Position numbers and translations under genes: made by a program. Source: Roseomonas xinghualingensis (GTDB lineage Bacteria; Pseudomonadota; Alphaproteobacteria; Acetobacterales; Acetobacteraceae). Taken from it: a stretch of DNA of 64,000 bases. Position 1 is the stretch's first letter; each line of letters opens with the position of its first letter. The notes beneath the pieces were generated by a model that saw only the letters and a program-made list of their open reading frames with translations, made no database searches and was not told the origin of the DNA. The stretch covers positions 1 through 64,000 of the forward strand of contig NZ_JAOXLP010000015.1 of the NCBI RefSeq assembly GCF_025791835.1. The letters are read 5' to 3'. Below are positions 25,688 to 36,584 of this stretch, piece by piece.

Positions 25688-27085
25688 ATGCACCCCCTTC
25701 CGACTGCCAGGCTCCGACCGGCCGCAGAACGCCTCCGCCGGGACCGGCGTGGCGCGACCGCCATTCTCTTCGCCTTGAGCGGCACGGCTCTGCTGGGTGC
25801 CATCGCCCTCGCCGCCGATGGCGGGCTGCTCTACCTGACCCATCGCCGCGCGCAGAGCGCTGCCGACACTGCAGCCATCGCCGCCGCCTCGGCCGCCGAA
25901 ACCCGCACCAAAGCCGCCGCCTTGGCCGCTGCGGGAGAGGTCGCGCAGCTCAACGGTTTCCGCCCTGGCAACGATACGACATTCGCCGTGCGTTCGCCCC
26001 CGGCCAGCGGCCCTCATCAGGGCAATGACAGGGCTTATGAGGTGGAGATCACGCGCCGCCAGCCATTGAGCCTTGCCGGTGCGCTCTTCCGGCAGCCGGA
26101 AGCCGATATCCGCGTCCGTGCCGTGGCAACCCTGCTTGGCACGATGCAAGTTTGCATGCTTGCGCTGAATGGCTCGGTCAGCTTTTCGAATTATGGGCAG
26201 GTCGAGGCGCGCGGCTGCGGCATTGGCGCCAATGGCACGGGCAGCAATGCGGTGAATATCAGCGCGAATGGCGGCAGATTCTCCGCGCAGGGTGTGATGA
26301 CGGCCGGCAGTTGTACCGGCTGCACTGGCCGGAACGTGACGCTGACAGAGGGCTATCAGAACAACGCCCCCCGGATCGCCAATCCTTATCAGGGGCTGGA
26401 TAGCTTGCAGGTGCCCGATCCGCCCTGCAGCACGAGCACCAATACCTCGTTCAACAGCCATGTGGAGATGCCGGCTTTCGAGCAGACCGGCACCGCCTTC
26501 TGCAACAAGGCCTATGCCATCGGGCAGGACAGCAAGGTCGAGCTGGATCCCGGCACCTACATCTTTCGCAACGCATCCCTCACCATCAGCAGCCTCTCGC
26601 AGCTTCGCTGCACGGGCTGCACCTTCATCCTGGTGGGCACCGGCACGGGCACCCCGGCCTCGTTCTCGGCGCAGAACCTCAGCAGCTTCATCTGCGATGA
26701 CTGCACCATTGCCCTGCTCGGAAGCAGACCCGGTCAGGTCAGCTTCACCAGTCTTTCCAGCGCCCGCATCACGGCACCACGTGTGAACCGCTATGATGCA
26801 AGGTTGAATGGCATGATCATCACGCGCGCCAATGCCGTGGGCAGCGGCAGCCCGGCCCTGAGCATGTCGAACCTGAGTTCCATCGAGCTGGCCGGAGGCA
26901 TCTACGTGCCGAACGGTCACGCGAAGATCTCGAACATGTCGGCGCCCAACCCCAGCTCCTGCCTGCCATTCGTCGTCGGCTCCCTTGAGGTGGGGCAGCT
27001 CAGCAATTTTCCCTTCGACACCAGCGGCTGCGCGGGCCGGAACACGGCGGTTCCAGAGATCAAGGTGCCACGGCTCGTCGAATGA
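25688..27085 (+). CDS. tadG: TadG-like pilus-associated protein
   Basis: A 465-residue protein with an N-terminal basic/hydrophobic Tad domain (DRRGATAILFALSGTALLGA, then AADGGLLYLTHRRAQSAADT) anchoring it in the inner membrane. The long exported region is rich in Ser, Thr, Asn and Gly and has repeated CxxC-type pairs (CTGC twice, CDDC). That region looks beta-helical. TadG-family proteins are accessory pseudopilin-like or anchoring factors. The ATG at 25688 has only a weak binding site. Confidence 0.8.
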   Translation: MHPLPTARLRPAAERLRRDRRGATAILFALSGTALLGAIALAADGGLLYLTHRRAQSAADTAAIAAASAAETRTKAAALAAAGEVAQLNGFRPGNDTTFAVRSPPASGPHQGNDRAYEVEITRRQPLSLAGALFRQPEADIRVRAVATLLGTMQVCMLALNGSVSFSNYGQVEARGCGIGANGTGSNAVNISANGGRFSAQGVMTAGSCTGCTGRNVTLTEGYQNNAPRIANPYQGLDSLQVPDPPCSTSTNTSFNSHVEMPAFEQTGTAFCNKAYAIGQDSKVELDPGTYIFRNASLTISSLSQLRCTGCTFILVGTGTGTPASFSAQNLSSFICDDCTIALLGSRPGQVSFTSLSSARITAPRVNRYDARLNGMIITRANAVGSGSPALSMSNLSSIELAGGIYVPNGHAKISNMSAPNPSSCLPFVVGSLEVGQLSNFPFDTSGCAGRNTAVPEIKVPRLVE

Positions 27086-27528
27086 ACAGGATCACCAAGC
27101 TTCTCGTGCGGTGCCGCCGGGGCGTCTCGGCCCTGGAGTTCGCATTCGTCGCGCCCATTCTCGCCCTGCTGGTGATGGGGGGCATCGACCTGGGCAATGC
27201 CGTTCAGCAGACGCTGCGGCTGGAGGCGGCCGCACGCGCGGGTGCGCAATACGCCTTCAGCCGGCCCGATGATGCCAATGGCATCACAGCGGCCATCCGC
27301 GCCAACCTGCAAGGCTGGAGCGACATCACCATTCCCTTGCCGGCCAAGGTCTGCCGCTGTCCCAACGGGAACACGGTTCCCTGCCAGGGCAGCTCATGCG
27401 GCAATGATGTGCCCGCCATCTACGTCTCGGTGCGGGTGACGCGCCCCTTCACCGCCAGCACGCCGATTTCCGCGGCCGTCATTCCCCCAACCACGCTGAG
27501 GGGCCATGTTGAGCTTCGCCTTCGCTAG
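27082..27528 (+). CDS. TadE-like minor pseudopilin
   Basis: A 148-residue protein with the TadE signature: RRGVSALEFAFVAPILALLV, a hydrophobic segment headed by a Glu two residues before Phe, and an exported domain with a cysteine cluster (VCRCPNGNTVPCQGSSC). Its ATG overlaps the stop of tadG by four bases. It is probably processed by the prepilin peptidase and incorporated as a minor subunit. Confidence 0.85.
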   Translation: MNRITKLLVRCRRGVSALEFAFVAPILALLVMGGIDLGNAVQQTLRLEAAARAGAQYAFSRPDDANGITAAIRANLQGWSDITIPLPAKVCRCPNGNTVPCQGSSCGNDVPAIYVSVRVTRPFTASTPISAAVIPPTTLRGHVELRLR

Positions 27529-27925
27529 GCTGGGGTGTCGTGGCGCGGTGACGCTGGAATTCGGCCTGGTGGCTGTCCCCTTCCTGGCGCTACTCTTCGG
27601 CGGCATCGAGATGGGGCGCTACCTCCACACGGTGGAGGCGCTGCACAACCACGCCGACGCCACGCTGCGTGCCGCGGTGGTCTATGTCGGCAACGATGTG
27701 TCCAACCGGTGCCTGACCGACCTCTCCAACGCCATCACCCGCCCGCCCCTTCCGGCGGGGCTGGCAGCCGCGCGCCTGACCGTGGCGCGGCCCTCCTGCA
27801 GCCGCAACGACACGACCCGTGTCATCACAATCAGCGTTTCCGCCAGCTATCACTTCAGCTTCGTCGCGGGGCTTCTGGGCTTGGCGGATCAGAAGATCGA
27901 CCGGGTGGTTCAGCAGGCGTTGTAG
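27506..27925 (+). CDS. TadE-like minor pseudopilin
   Basis: A second, 139-residue TadE-like protein whose start lies 23 bases inside the preceding gene. RLGCRGAVTLEFGLVAVPFL is the processing and membrane segment, followed by GIEMGRYLHTVEALHNHADA and a small exported domain with two or three cysteines. Ends the plus-strand arm of the tad locus. Confidence 0.85.
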   Translation: MLSFAFARLGCRGAVTLEFGLVAVPFLALLFGGIEMGRYLHTVEALHNHADATLRAAVVYVGNDVSNRCLTDLSNAITRPPLPAGLAAARLTVARPSCSRNDTTRVITISVSASYHFSFVAGLLGLADQKIDRVVQQAL

Positions 27926-27992
27926 CAGCCGATCCACCTTCGCCAGGCGAAGCGCAGCCTCGCCGCGCGCTTTCCCGGCGCGCCCACAGCGG

Positions 27993-28457
27993 CTATTGCC
28001 CCAGCCCCAACCTTGCTGCCGTGGCCAGCTTGTCCGCCCGTTCGTTCATCACGTCACCATTGTGGCCGCGTACCCAGCGCCATTCCACCTGATGCGGCTT
28101 GGCAGCGGCCAGCAGGCGCTGCCACAGCTCGTAATTCGCCACAGGCTCCTTGGCGGAGTTGCGCCAGTTGTTGCGCACCCAGCCATGGACCCAGCGCGTC
28201 ACGCCATTGCGGACATATTCGCTGTCCGTGTGCAGCACCACGCGGCAGGGCTTCTTCAGCGCCTCCAGGGCGGAGGCGGCGGCCGTCAGCTCCATGCGGT
28301 TGTTGGTGGTGGCGGGGTCATAGCCCGTCAGTTCCCTTTCATGGACCCCGAAGCGCAGGATGGCGGCCCAGCCGCCCGGGCCGGGATTGGGCTTGCAGCC
28401 GCCATCGGTCCAGATCTCGACCGCGTTCTCGGTGGGCGCGGTGGCCTCAGATTCCAT
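27993..28457 (-). CDS. rnhA: Ribonuclease HI
   Basis: A 154-residue RNase HI that removes RNA from RNA-DNA hybrids. The four acidic catalytic residues are visible: Asp in [13 protein letters not shown], Glu in NNRMELTAA, Asp in LHTDSEYV and Asp in NERADKLA; the basic-handle region [15 protein letters not shown] is present. The start at 28457 (MESEAT) lies inside the last codons of thrB in another frame, an 11-base overlap. The order ispH-thrB-rnhA is conserved in alphaproteobacteria. Confidence 0.95.
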   Translation of the reverse strand: MESEATAPTENAVEIWTDGGCKPNPGPGGWAAILRFGVHERELTGYDPATTNNRMELTAAASALEALKKPCRVVLHTDSEYVRNGVTRWVHGWVRNNWRNSAKEPVANYELWQRLLAAAKPHQVEWRWVRGHNGDVMNERADKLATAARLGLGQ

Positions 28458-29421
28458 AAGCGGAAACCCCCTGGGCGGCGGCGTGGAAGCGCAGGCGCCG
28501 GAGATATTCCAGCGGGTCCTTACGGGTAACCAGCGCGCCGGGCGGCGTGTTGGTCCAGTCATAGAGGCGCGTGAGCAGGAAGCGTAGCGCGGCGCCGCGG
28601 CAGAGCACGGGCAGGGCTGCCAGCTCGGCCTCGGAAAGCGGTCGGGCGGCGTTATAGCCGGCCAGCAGGGCACGGGCCTTGGTCACGTTGAAGGACAGGT
28701 CCGGCTCGAAGCACCAGGCATTGAGGCAGATCGCCACGTCATAGGCCAGGATGTCGGTGCAGGCGAAATAGAAGTCGATCAGGCCCGAGACCTGGGGCTT
28801 CCGGTTCTCGTCTTCCAGGAAGAAGACATTGTCCGGGAAGAGGTCGGCATGGATCTGCCCACGGGGAAGGTCTCGTGGCCAGTCCCGCAGGATGCCGGCG
28901 AGATGCGTGTCCAGCTCGGCGCAGAGGCCGGGCAGCACCGTGTCCCCATTCGGGCGGCAGCCTTCCAGCAGCGGGCCCCAGCCATCCGGGCCGAGTGCGT
29001 TCCGGCGCTCGGCGGTGAAACCCTGGCCGGCGGCATGGAGGGCGGCCAGGGCGGTGCCCAGCGGGCCGCAATGCGCGACCGAGGGGCGGCGCGGCCAGAC
29101 GCCGGGAAGGAAGGTGCAGATGGCGGCGGGGCGGCCAGCCAGTTCCCGCAGGGCCTCGCCGTCGCGCCCGGCCACGGGCTCGGGGCAGGCCAGCCCATGG
29201 GCCGCCAGATGGCGCATCAGGCCGAGGAACCAGGGCAGTTCCGTCGGGTCCACACGCTTCTCATAGAGCGTGAGGATGAAATCGCCGGTGGTGGTCTTCA
29301 GGGCGTAGTTGCTGTTCTCCACCCCCTCCGCGATGCCACGGAAGGCGACCAGCTCGCCCAGATCATAGCCCGACAGGAAGGCGCGGAGCGCCTCGTCCGA
29401 CACCTCGGTATAGACAGCCAT
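28447..29421 (-). CDS. thrB: Homoserine kinase, ThrB type II (aminoglycoside-phosphotransferase fold)
   Basis: A 324-residue homoserine kinase of the choline-kinase-like family, which phosphorylates homoserine in threonine synthesis. [46 protein letters not shown] (catalytic loop) and [19 protein letters not shown] (metal-binding Asp) are diagnostic. AGGGGG precedes the ATG at 29421. Confidence 0.94.
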   Translation of the reverse strand: MAVYTEVSDEALRAFLSGYDLGELVAFRGIAEGVENSNYALKTTTGDFILTLYEKRVDPTELPWFLGLMRHLAAHGLACPEPVAGRDGEALRELAGRPAAICTFLPGVWPRRPSVAHCGPLGTALAALHAAGQGFTAERRNALGPDGWGPLLEGCRPNGDTVLPGLCAELDTHLAGILRDWPRDLPRGQIHADLFPDNVFFLEDENRKPQVSGLIDFYFACTDILAYDVAICLNAWCFEPDLSFNVTKARALLAGYNAARPLSEAELAALPVLCRGAALRFLLTRLYDWTNTPPGALVTRKDPLEYLRRLRFHAAAQGVSAYGI

Positions 29422-29480
29422 GGAACCCCCTGAGCGGGGGTCCATGCATCAGCCGGGGCGGGACGGCAAGCGCCGCCGGT

Positions 29481-30488
29481 TCATTGCGCCGCCGCGACCC
29501 GGCGCGGAGGGGCAGGGTTCCGCAGCTGGCGGGGAAGGTTGAAGATCACCGTCTCCTCCGCGACGATCAGGTTCTCGATCGTCACGTCGAAGCGCTCCCG
29601 CAGCCGGTCCACCACCTCTTCCACCAGCACCTCCGGGGCGCTGGCGCCGGCCGAGATGCCGACGGTGGAGAGCCCATCCGCGAGGGCGGGGTCGAGTTCC
29701 CAGCCGCGCTGCACCAGCACGGCGCGCGGGCAGCCGGCACGCTCCGCCACCTCGCGCAGGCGGACGGAGTTCGATGAATTGGGCGCGCCGACCACGATGA
29801 TCAGCTCGCAACGCTCCGCGATCGCCTTCACCGCCGCCTGGCGGTTGGTGGTCGCGTAGCAGATGTCCTCCTTCACCGGGGCGGACATGTGCGGGAAGCG
29901 GGCGCGAAGCACGTCCAGCACCGCGGCGGTGTCGTCCACCGAAAGGGTGGTCTGGGTGGCATAGGCCAGTGGGCCCTCGGGGGGCTGCACGGTGGCGGCC
30001 TGCTCGGCATCCTCCACCAGGGTCACGCTGCCCTCGGGCAGTTGGCCCATGGTGCCGATCACCTCCGGATGGCCGGCATGGCCGATCAGCAGGATATGGC
30101 TGCCGCTGGCATGGTGGCGCTCGGCTTCCCGGTGGACCTTGCTGACCAGCGGGCAGGTGGCGTCCAGATAGAGCAGCTGGCGGGCCTGGGCGGCGGCGGG
30201 GACCGATTTGGGCACCCCATGGGCCGAGAAGATCACCGGCTGCCCGTCATCCGGAACCTCGTCCAGCTCCTCGACGAAGACGGCGCCCTTGGCCTCCAGC
30301 CCCTCCACCACGAAGCGGTTGTGGACGATTTCATGCCGCACATAGACGGGGGCGCCGAATCGCTCGATTGCCTGCTCCACGATCCTGATGGCGCGGTCCA
30401 CGCCCGCACAGAAACCGCGCGGGCCGGCCAGCAGCACCTTGAGAGGGGGCTTCACGGCTGCCCCGGGGGTGTTTGCGGTCTGGTCCAT
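29481..30488 (-). CDS. ispH: 4-hydroxy-3-methylbut-2-enyl diphosphate reductase
   Basis: A 335-residue IspH, the last enzyme of the MEP isoprenoid pathway, with a [4Fe-4S] cluster. Cluster cysteines are in [19 protein letters not shown] and [45 protein letters not shown] and [11 protein letters not shown] are all standard. I start at the ATG at 30488; a GTG nine bases upstream (30497), with AAGGACCAA before it, is a real alternative. Divergent from the glycine-cleavage operon. Confidence 0.95.
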   Translation of the reverse strand: MDQTANTPGAAVKPPLKVLLAGPRGFCAGVDRAIRIVEQAIERFGAPVYVRHEIVHNRFVVEGLEAKGAVFVEELDEVPDDGQPVIFSAHGVPKSVPAAAQARQLLYLDATCPLVSKVHREAERHHASGSHILLIGHAGHPEVIGTMGQLPEGSVTLVEDAEQAATVQPPEGPLAYATQTTLSVDDTAAVLDVLRARFPHMSAPVKEDICYATTNRQAAVKAIAERCELIIVVGAPNSSNSVRLREVAERAGCPRAVLVQRGWELDPALADGLSTVGISAGASAPEVLVEEVVDRLRERFDVTIENLIVAEETVIFNLPRQLRNPAPPRRVAAAQ

Positions 30489-30804
30489 GCGTGCCACTTG
30501 GTCCTTCGGCGCCGGCGCGTACAGCCCCCGGCCGGACCGTGGGCGGGGCGATCCTAGCCCTCCCTGGCCCGGCCGCCCAGGGTGGAGCCGATCAGGCCAG
30601 GGCAATGCCTTAATTCCAGGCTTTTGGGTGGGGATTCCCCAGCCACCCCGATCATCCCTCCATGGCCCTGGCGGCCCTGCCTCTCCTGGCCGGCGTGGGT
30701 TCACGGCCACGCCGGAAGACCCGCCTTGATGGCCATGCCCGAACCGACGCCATGGTGGTTGCGCAGGCCCGCGCATTCGGGCACCACTGACGCACCCGTT
30801 GATA

Positions 30805-30985
30805 CCGCGCGGGAGAGAAGGGCGGACACGCCCTCGCCGAAGGCGCAACCGGCCCCCGGAAACGCTCAGGCAAAAGGACCGCGCGGAGAAGGGGCCTCTG
30901 GAAAGCCCGTGGCCTGCAAAGGCCATGGCACCGACGGAGTAAGGGACGCCCAGCGCCCTGAATCTCTCAGGTCTCCGGACAGAGG
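30805..30985 (+). ncRNA. Tandem glycine riboswitch
   Basis: Two consecutive glycine aptamers precede gcvT. Aptamer I spans 30805-30886: its P1 is the 8-bp pairing of CCGCGCGG (30805-30812) with CCGCGCGG (30879-30886), enclosing GGGAGAGA, GCCGAAGG and GGAAACGCTCAGGCAAAAGG. Aptamer II spans 30895-30985, with P1 CCTCTG/CAGAGG and the conserved CACCGACGGAGTAA and GAATCTCTCAGGT inside. An 8-base linker joins them. The family senses glycine and usually turns on gcvTHP. Confidence is high because consensus elements, pairing and gene context all agree. Confidence 0.95.
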
Positions 30986-31003
30986 GGGGCCACGATCTGA
31001 ACC

Positions 31004-31019
31004 GGCCGCCTGCGCGGCC
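31004..31019 (+). promoter_or_regulatory. Hairpin between the glycine riboswitch and gcvT, candidate expression platform
   Basis: GGCCGC, loop CTGC, GCGGCC forms a stable 6-bp GC hairpin. It ends three bases before the likely Shine-Dalgarno GGGGTGA (31022-31028) of gcvT. No U-run follows, so it is not an intrinsic terminator. A switch in which this stem or an alternative pairing covers the ribosome site is plausible (inference). Confidence 0.5.
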
Positions 31020-31031
31020 CTGGGGTGATGC

Positions 31032-32150
31032 GTGGCCGATACTGAGACATTGCTGGAAACGCCGCTCGCCGGCCTGCACCGCGAGCTGGGCGGGAGGATG
31101 GTCGGCTTCGCGGGCTATGCCATGCCGGTGCAATACACCGCAGGCATCATCGCGGAGCACCAGGCCTGCCGTACAGGGGCGGCGCTGTTCGACGTCTCCC
31201 ATATGGGCCAGGCGGAGCTGCGCGGCGAAGGCGCCGCGGCCGCGTTGGAGCGCGTGACGCCCGCCGAGCTGCAGGCGCTGAAGCCCGGCCGCCAGCGCTA
31301 TGCGCTGCTGATGAACGAATCGGGCGGCATCACCGACGACTTCATGGTCGCCAATCTGGGCGACCGGCTGTTCCTGGTGCTGAACGCCTCCCGCAAAGCG
31401 GTGGACATCGAGGCGATCGGTGCCGCCCTGCCGGCGGGGGTGACGCTGGTGCCGCGCCCGGACCGCGCGCTTCTGGCCCTGCAGGGGCCAGGGGCGGAGG
31501 CGATCCTGGCGAAGCTGGCCGAGGGCGTGGCCGCCATGTCCTTCATGGGCGTGCTGGAAACCCCGGTGGCGGGCGTTCCGGCCCTCGTCACCCGTTCCGG
31601 CTATACCGGCGAGGATGGCTATGAGATCGGCATTCCCGCCGAGGGTGCCGAGGCCGTGGCCCGGGCGCTGCTGGCGGCGGGCGCCACCCCAGCCGGGCTG
31701 GGCGCGCGGGACAGCCTGCGCCTTGAGGCCGGACTGCCCCTCTATGGCCAGGATATTGACGAGACGACCTCCCCGGTGGAGGCCGCATTGACCTTCAGCC
31801 TCGGCAAGCGCCGCCGCATGGCCTGGGACTTCCTGGGCGCCGAACGGGTGCGGGAGGAGCTGGACCACGGCCCGAAGCGCCTGCGCGTGGGCATCCTGCC
31901 CGATGGCCGCCAGCCCGCGCGGGCGCATACGCCCATCGCCCTGGGAGGCGCCACCATCGGCGAGGTGACCAGCGGCGGCTTCGGGCCTTCGCTGAATGCC
32001 CCCGTCGCCATGGGCTATGTCGCCCGCGACCATGCCGCCGATGGCACGGGCCTTGAATTGATGGTGCGCGGCCGGGCGATCCCCGCGCGCATCGCGCCCA
32101 CCCCCTTTGTTCCCCATCGCTACAAGCGCGCCGCAGGAGCCACCGCATGA
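31032..32150 (+). CDS. gcvT: Aminomethyltransferase, T-protein of the glycine cleavage system
   Basis: A 372-residue tetrahydrofolate-dependent T-protein. [49 protein letters not shown] (with the catalytic Asp), [12 protein letters not shown] and [13 protein letters not shown] are diagnostic. The start is GTG at 31032, close behind GGGGTGA. The riboswitch upstream makes the operon glycine-responsive. The stop overlaps the gcvH start (ATGA). Confidence 0.95.
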   Translation: MADTETLLETPLAGLHRELGGRMVGFAGYAMPVQYTAGIIAEHQACRTGAALFDVSHMGQAELRGEGAAAALERVTPAELQALKPGRQRYALLMNESGGITDDFMVANLGDRLFLVLNASRKAVDIEAIGAALPAGVTLVPRPDRALLALQGPGAEAILAKLAEGVAAMSFMGVLETPVAGVPALVTRSGYTGEDGYEIGIPAEGAEAVARALLAAGATPAGLGARDSLRLEAGLPLYGQDIDETTSPVEAALTFSLGKRRRMAWDFLGAERVREELDHGPKRLRVGILPDGRQPARAHTPIALGGATIGEVTSGGFGPSLNAPVAMGYVARDHAADGTGLELMVRGRAIPARIAPTPFVPHRYKRAAGATA

Positions 32151-32524
32151 GCCAGACCCGTTTCGCCGAGAGCCATGAATGGGTCCGCCTGGATGGCGAT
32201 GTCGCCGTGGTCGGCATTTCCGACCATGCGCAGAACGCGCTGGGCGATGTTGTCTTCGTGGACCTGCCCGAGGCAGGCCGCGAGGTTGAGGCCGGCGAGG
32301 CCATCGCCGTGGTGGAGAGCGTGAAGGCCGCCTCCGACATCTACGCGCCCGTGGCGGGCACCATCGCGGCGGTGAACAGCGCGCTGGTGGATGATCCCGG
32401 CCTGGTGAACCGCGAGCCGATGGGTGAGGGCTGGTTCTTCACCATCACCCCGCGTGACGCGTCCGACATCGGCAAGCTGATGGATGCTGACGCCTATGCC
32501 AAGCATGCGGAGGAAGGACATTGA
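32147..32524 (+). CDS. gcvH: Glycine cleavage system H-protein
   Basis: A 125-residue lipoyl carrier. The lipoylated Lys is in [34 protein letters not shown] and [12 protein letters not shown] are the conserved flanks. It shuttles the aminomethyl group between GcvP and GcvT. ATG overlaps the gcvT stop, and its own stop overlaps the gcvP TTG start. Confidence 0.96.
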   Translation: MSQTRFAESHEWVRLDGDVAVVGISDHAQNALGDVVFVDLPEAGREVEAGEAIAVVESVKAASDIYAPVAGTIAAVNSALVDDPGLVNREPMGEGWFFTITPRDASDIGKLMDADAYAKHAEEGH

Positions 32525-35424
32525 GCGCGCTCGACCAGCTTGCGGTGCTGGAGGACAGCGCCGCCTTCGCGGCCCGGCATATCGGGCCGTCTGACGACCA
32601 GATCGCCGAGATGCTGCGCGTCGTGGGCGCGGACAGCCTGGAGGCGCTGGTGGGCCGCACCGTGCCCGACGCCATCCGCGACAGCCATCTGGGCGACCTG
32701 CCGCCGCCGGTGAACGAGGCCGCGGCCATCGCTGAGCTCCGCGCGCTGTCGGAGAAGAATCTCCGCGTGAAGTCGCTGATCGGCTGCGGCTATCACGGCA
32801 CGCATACGCCGCCGGTGATCCTGCGGAACGTGCTGGAGAATCCGGGCTGGTACACCGCCTATACGCCCTATCAGGCGGAGCTCGCCCAGGGGCGGCTCGA
32901 GGCGCTGCTGAACTTCCAGACCATGGTGGCGGATCTGACCGGCCTTCCGGTGGCGAATGCCTCGCTGCTGGACGAGGCGACGGCCGCCGCCGAGGCGATG
33001 GCGCTGGCCCTGGCCTCACACAAGGCGAAGTCCACGACGCTGGTGGTGGCGCCGGACCTGCACCCGCAGACCCTGGCGGTGCTGCGCACGCGCGCGGAGC
33101 CGCTGGGCGTTACCATCCAGGTGACGGATGACGTGGCGGAATATGCCGCCCTGAAGCCCTTCGCCGTCGTGCTCTCCTATCCCGGCACCACGGGCGAGGT
33201 GCGTGACATTGCCCCCGCCATCGCCGCCGCCCAGGCGGCGGGTGCGCTGGCGATCGTGGCCGCCGACATCCTGGCGCTGACCATCCTCACCCCGCCGGGC
33301 GAGATGGGTGCGGATGTGGTGGTGGGCAGCACGCAGCGCTTCGGCGTGCCCATGGGCTATGGCGGCCCGCATGCGGCCTATATGGCGGTGAAGGACGGGC
33401 TGAAGCGACTGATGCCGGGCCGCCTGGTCGGCGTTTCCGTCGATGCCGCCGGCCGCCCGGCCATGCGCCTGGCACTCCAGACCCGCGAGCAGCATATCCG
33501 CCGCGAGAAAGCGACGAGCAACATCTGCACCGCCCAGGTGCTGCTGGCCGTGATGGCGAGCATGTATGCCGTGTGGCATGGGCCGGAGGGGCTGACCCGC
33601 ATCGCCCGCCGCACCCATCTGCTGGCGAGCCTGCTGGGCGATGCCATCACGCGCGCGGGCTTCACGCTGCGCCACCAGTCCTTCTTCGACACGGTGGCGA
33701 TCGAGGCTGGCGACAAGGCCGATGCGCTGATGGACGCCGCGCTGAAGGCCGGCTTCAACCTGCGCCGCATCGATGCCGGCTGCGTCGCCATCGCGCTGGA
33801 CGAGACGGTGACGCGGCAGGACCTGATCGCGCTCGATGTCGCGCTCTGCGCGGCGGCCGGGCATGAGCGGGTCGGGCTGGCCGAGCTGACGGCACCCGAG
33901 CGCCTGCCGGCCTCGCTGGCGCGCCGCACCTCCTTCCTCAGCGCCGCCGTCTTCCGCGCGCATCACTCCGAACATGCGATGCTGCGATACCTGAAGCGAC
34001 TGGAGGACAAGGACGTCGCGCTGAATCGCAGCATGATCCCGCTGGGATCCTGCACGATGAAGCTGAATGCCACGGCGGAGATGATCCCGGTCACCTTCCC
34101 GGGCTTCTCCGACATTCATCCCTTCGCGCCGGTGGATCAGGCGCGGGGCTATATCGAGATGATCAAGCGTCTCGAAGCCTGGCTCTGCGCCTGCACCGGC
34201 TTCGCGGCCGTGTCGCTGCAGCCGAACGCGGGCAGCCAGGGCGAATATGCCGGGCTGCTGGCGATCCGCGCCTTCCACAAGGCGAACGGGCAGGGGCATC
34301 GCGACATCTGCCTCATCCCGTCCTCCGCCCATGGCACCAACCCGGCCTCGGCCGTGATGGCGGGCATGCGGGTGGTGGTGGTGGGCTGCGACCGCGACGG
34401 CAATGTCGATCTCGACGACCTGCGCGTGAAGATCGACCAGCACGCGGAGAAGCTGTCCGCGCTGATGATCACCTATCCCAGCACGCATGGCGTGTTCGAG
34501 GAGGCGATCCGCGAGATCTGCGCTTCCGTCCATGCGGCGGGCGGACAGGTCTATATGGACGGCGCCAACATGAATGCGCAGCTGGGCCTCACCAGCCCGG
34601 CGGCAATCGGCGCCGATGTGTGCCACCTGAATCTGCACAAGACCTTCTGCATCCCACATGGCGGCGGCGGGCCGGGCGTGGGGCCGATCGGCGTGGCGGC
34701 GCATCTGGCGCCGCATCTGCCGAACCACCCGATGGTGGCCGAGGCCGGGCCTGCAACGGGTTTCGGCCCCGTCTCCGCCGCGCCCTTCGGCAGCGCGAGC
34801 ATCCTGCCCATCTCCTATGCCTATATCCGCATGATGGGCGGCGCGGGGCTGACGCGGGCGACGCAGGTCGCGATCCTCAACGCTAACTATGTCGCCAGGC
34901 GCCTCGATGGCCACTTCCCCGTGCTCTATCGCGGGAAGCAGGGCATGGTGGCGCATGAATGCATCCTGGATTGCCGTGGCTTCCAGCAGGGCGGCGGCGT
35001 GCTGGTCGAGGACATCGCCAAGCGCCTGCAGGATTACGGCTTCCACGCCCCGACCATGTCCTGGCCGGTGGCGGGCACGCTGATGGTGGAGCCCACCGAG
35101 AGCGAGCCGAAGGAGGAGCTGGACCGCTTCGTCGATGCCATGATCGCCATCCGCGCCGAAATCCGCGCGGTGGAGCAGGGCCGCGTGGACCGTGCCGGCA
35201 ATCCGCTGAAGAACGCCCCGCACACCGCGGAGGAGGTGACGGCGGAAAGCTGGACGCATCCGTATTCGCGCCAGGAGGCGGCTTTCCCGCTGCCCTGGAT
35301 CGCGGGCCAGAAATACTGGCCGCCGGTGAAGCGCGTGGACAATGTGTATGGCGACCGCAACCTCGCCTGCACCTGCGCGCCGCTGGAGTCCTATATGGAG
35401 GCTCCGAAGGCGGCGGCGGAATAG
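32521..35424 (+). CDS. gcvP: Glycine dehydrogenase (decarboxylating), single-chain P-protein
   Basis: A 967-residue PLP enzyme, the fused alpha-beta form. The N-half carries [17 protein letters not shown] and [15 protein letters not shown]. The C-half has [38 protein letters not shown] and the PLP lysine in [16 protein letters not shown]. The start is TTG at 32521, overlapping the gcvH stop as TTGA; no better start codon is near. Full length for the family. Confidence 0.95.
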   Translation: MSALDQLAVLEDSAAFAARHIGPSDDQIAEMLRVVGADSLEALVGRTVPDAIRDSHLGDLPPPVNEAAAIAELRALSEKNLRVKSLIGCGYHGTHTPPVILRNVLENPGWYTAYTPYQAELAQGRLEALLNFQTMVADLTGLPVANASLLDEATAAAEAMALALASHKAKSTTLVVAPDLHPQTLAVLRTRAEPLGVTIQVTDDVAEYAALKPFAVVLSYPGTTGEVRDIAPAIAAAQAAGALAIVAADILALTILTPPGEMGADVVVGSTQRFGVPMGYGGPHAAYMAVKDGLKRLMPGRLVGVSVDAAGRPAMRLALQTREQHIRREKATSNICTAQVLLAVMASMYAVWHGPEGLTRIARRTHLLASLLGDAITRAGFTLRHQSFFDTVAIEAGDKADALMDAALKAGFNLRRIDAGCVAIALDETVTRQDLIALDVALCAAAGHERVGLAELTAPERLPASLARRTSFLSAAVFRAHHSEHAMLRYLKRLEDKDVALNRSMIPLGSCTMKLNATAEMIPVTFPGFSDIHPFAPVDQARGYIEMIKRLEAWLCACTGFAAVSLQPNAGSQGEYAGLLAIRAFHKANGQGHRDICLIPSSAHGTNPASAVMAGMRVVVVGCDRDGNVDLDDLRVKIDQHAEKLSALMITYPSTHGVFEEAIREICASVHAAGGQVYMDGANMNAQLGLTSPAAIGADVCHLNLHKTFCIPHGGGGPGVGPIGVAAHLAPHLPNHPMVAEAGPATGFGPVSAAPFGSASILPISYAYIRMMGGAGLTRATQVAILNANYVARRLDGHFPVLYRGKQGMVAHECILDCRGFQQGGGVLVEDIAKRLQDYGFHAPTMSWPVAGTLMVEPTESEPKEELDRFVDAMIAIRAEIRAVEQGRVDRAGNPLKNAPHTAEEVTAESWTHPYSRQEAAFPLPWIAGQKYWPPVKRVDNVYGDRNLACTCAPLESYMEAPKAAAE

Positions 35425-35544
35425 TCTCCATGGCATGTGGGGCGTGGCGCTGGCGGGCTGTTGTCCCGCGCGCCTCCGCCGCGCTCCCTTCCATCCCGGC
35501 TTCGCCGCAGCGGCTGCCGCATTTTTCCGGCATGCTTCGGCACC

Positions 35545-36138
35545 ATGACCGAATCGCCACAGGCTGAAGCGCCGCCCTGGGAGGTCCTTTCCTCCCGCAC
35601 CGCCCTGCGTGACCGTTGGATCGACGTGACGGCGGATGCCGTCCGCGATTCACGCGGCAATGTGCTCGATCCCTTCTACACCTTGTCCTATCCGGACTGG
35701 GTTCATGTTGTGGCCATCACGGCGGCGGACGAGCTGGTGCTGGTGCGCCAGTATCGGCACGGCGCGCAGGCGGCCACGCTGGAACTGCCGGCGGGCGCTA
35801 TCGACAAGGCCGACGGGGATCCCGTCACCGCCGCCGCGCGCGAGTTGCGCGAGGAAACGGGCTACACCGCACCGGCCTACCGGCATCTGGATTCACTCAG
35901 CCCCAATCCCGCCACGCATCGCAACCGGGCGCATACGGTACTGGCCCTTGGCGCCACCCTGACCCATCCGACGGCGCATGAAGCGGGAGAGGACATCACC
36001 GTGGAGCTCTGGCCGCTTCCGCGCGTGCTGGAAGGGCTGGGCCGCGGCGTGATTCTCCATGCTATGCATGTCGCCTCCCTGTTGCTGGCGCTGAAGGCTG
36101 CGGGGCGCATCGATTTCCGTCTGAAGGACGCATCATGA
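35545..36138 (+). CDS. NUDIX hydrolase, ADP-ribose pyrophosphatase-like
   Basis: A 197-residue NUDIX protein. The NUDIX box is LPAGAIDKADGDPVTAAARE followed by LREETGY, with the metal-binding REEXGY glutamates intact. Upstream VVAITAADELVLVRQYRHGA is typical of ADP-sugar pyrophosphatases. The ATG at 35545 is used; the frame extends upstream through unrelated sequence. Its stop overlaps the next start (ATGA), so it is coupled to the GNAT gene. Confidence 0.88.
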   Translation: MTESPQAEAPPWEVLSSRTALRDRWIDVTADAVRDSRGNVLDPFYTLSYPDWVHVVAITAADELVLVRQYRHGAQAATLELPAGAIDKADGDPVTAAARELREETGYTAPAYRHLDSLSPNPATHRNRAHTVLALGATLTHPTAHEAGEDITVELWPLPRVLEGLGRGVILHAMHVASLLLALKAAGRIDFRLKDAS

Positions 36139-36584
36139 GCGAGATCCGTGTCGTTCCCGTCGAAGAGCGCCACCGTGCGGACTGGGACCGGCTCTATGCC
36201 GGCTATGCCGAGTTCTACCGTGTGACGCAGACGCAGGAGATGCGTGACCGCGTCTGGTCCTGGATCCATGATCCGGCGCATGAAACCAACGGCTTGGTCG
36301 CTGAGGATGCGGAAGGCCGCGCTGTCGGCCTCGCGCATTTCCGGGCCTTCGCCCGCCCGCTTTCCGCCAGCACCGGCGGCTTCCTGGACGATCTCTTCGT
36401 TGATCCCCATATGCGCGGCAAGCGCGTGGCCGATGCGCTGATCGCCGCGATTGCTGAGGAAGGCCGCAGGAAGGGCTGGAGCGTCATCCGTTGGATCACC
36501 GCCGAGGACAACCACCGCGCCCGCGCGGTTTACGATCGCGTGGCGAAGCTGACCGCTTGGCGGACCTACGACATCCCGCTCTGA
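36135..36584 (+). CDS. GNAT-family N-acetyltransferase
   Basis: A 149-residue GCN5-related acetyltransferase. The acetyl-CoA loop LDDLFVDPHMRGKRVADALI carries the Arg/Gly-rich pyrophosphate-binding element, then WSVIRWITAEDNHRARAVYD. The substrate is unknown. Starts in the NUDIX stop and shares its own 3' end with the next gene. Confidence 0.88.
   Translation: MSEIRVVPVEERHRADWDRLYAGYAEFYRVTQTQEMRDRVWSWIHDPAHETNGLVAEDAEGRAVGLAHFRAFARPLSASTGGFLDDLFVDPHMRGKRVADALIAAIAEEGRRKGWSVIRWITAEDNHRARAVYDRVAKLTAWRTYDIPL

Noticed and set aside
29481..32117. An 878-codon open frame on the minus strand spanning ispH and antisense of gcvT.
   Set aside because: Only the part up to 30488 is protein-like (IspH). 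The rest is the GC-rich shadow of gcvT and the riboswitch region.
33016..35436. An 806-codon minus-strand frame opposite gcvP.
   Set aside because: Low-complexity His/Arg/Gln-rich shadow typical of antisense frames in G+C-rich coding DNA; the plus strand encodes full-length GcvP.
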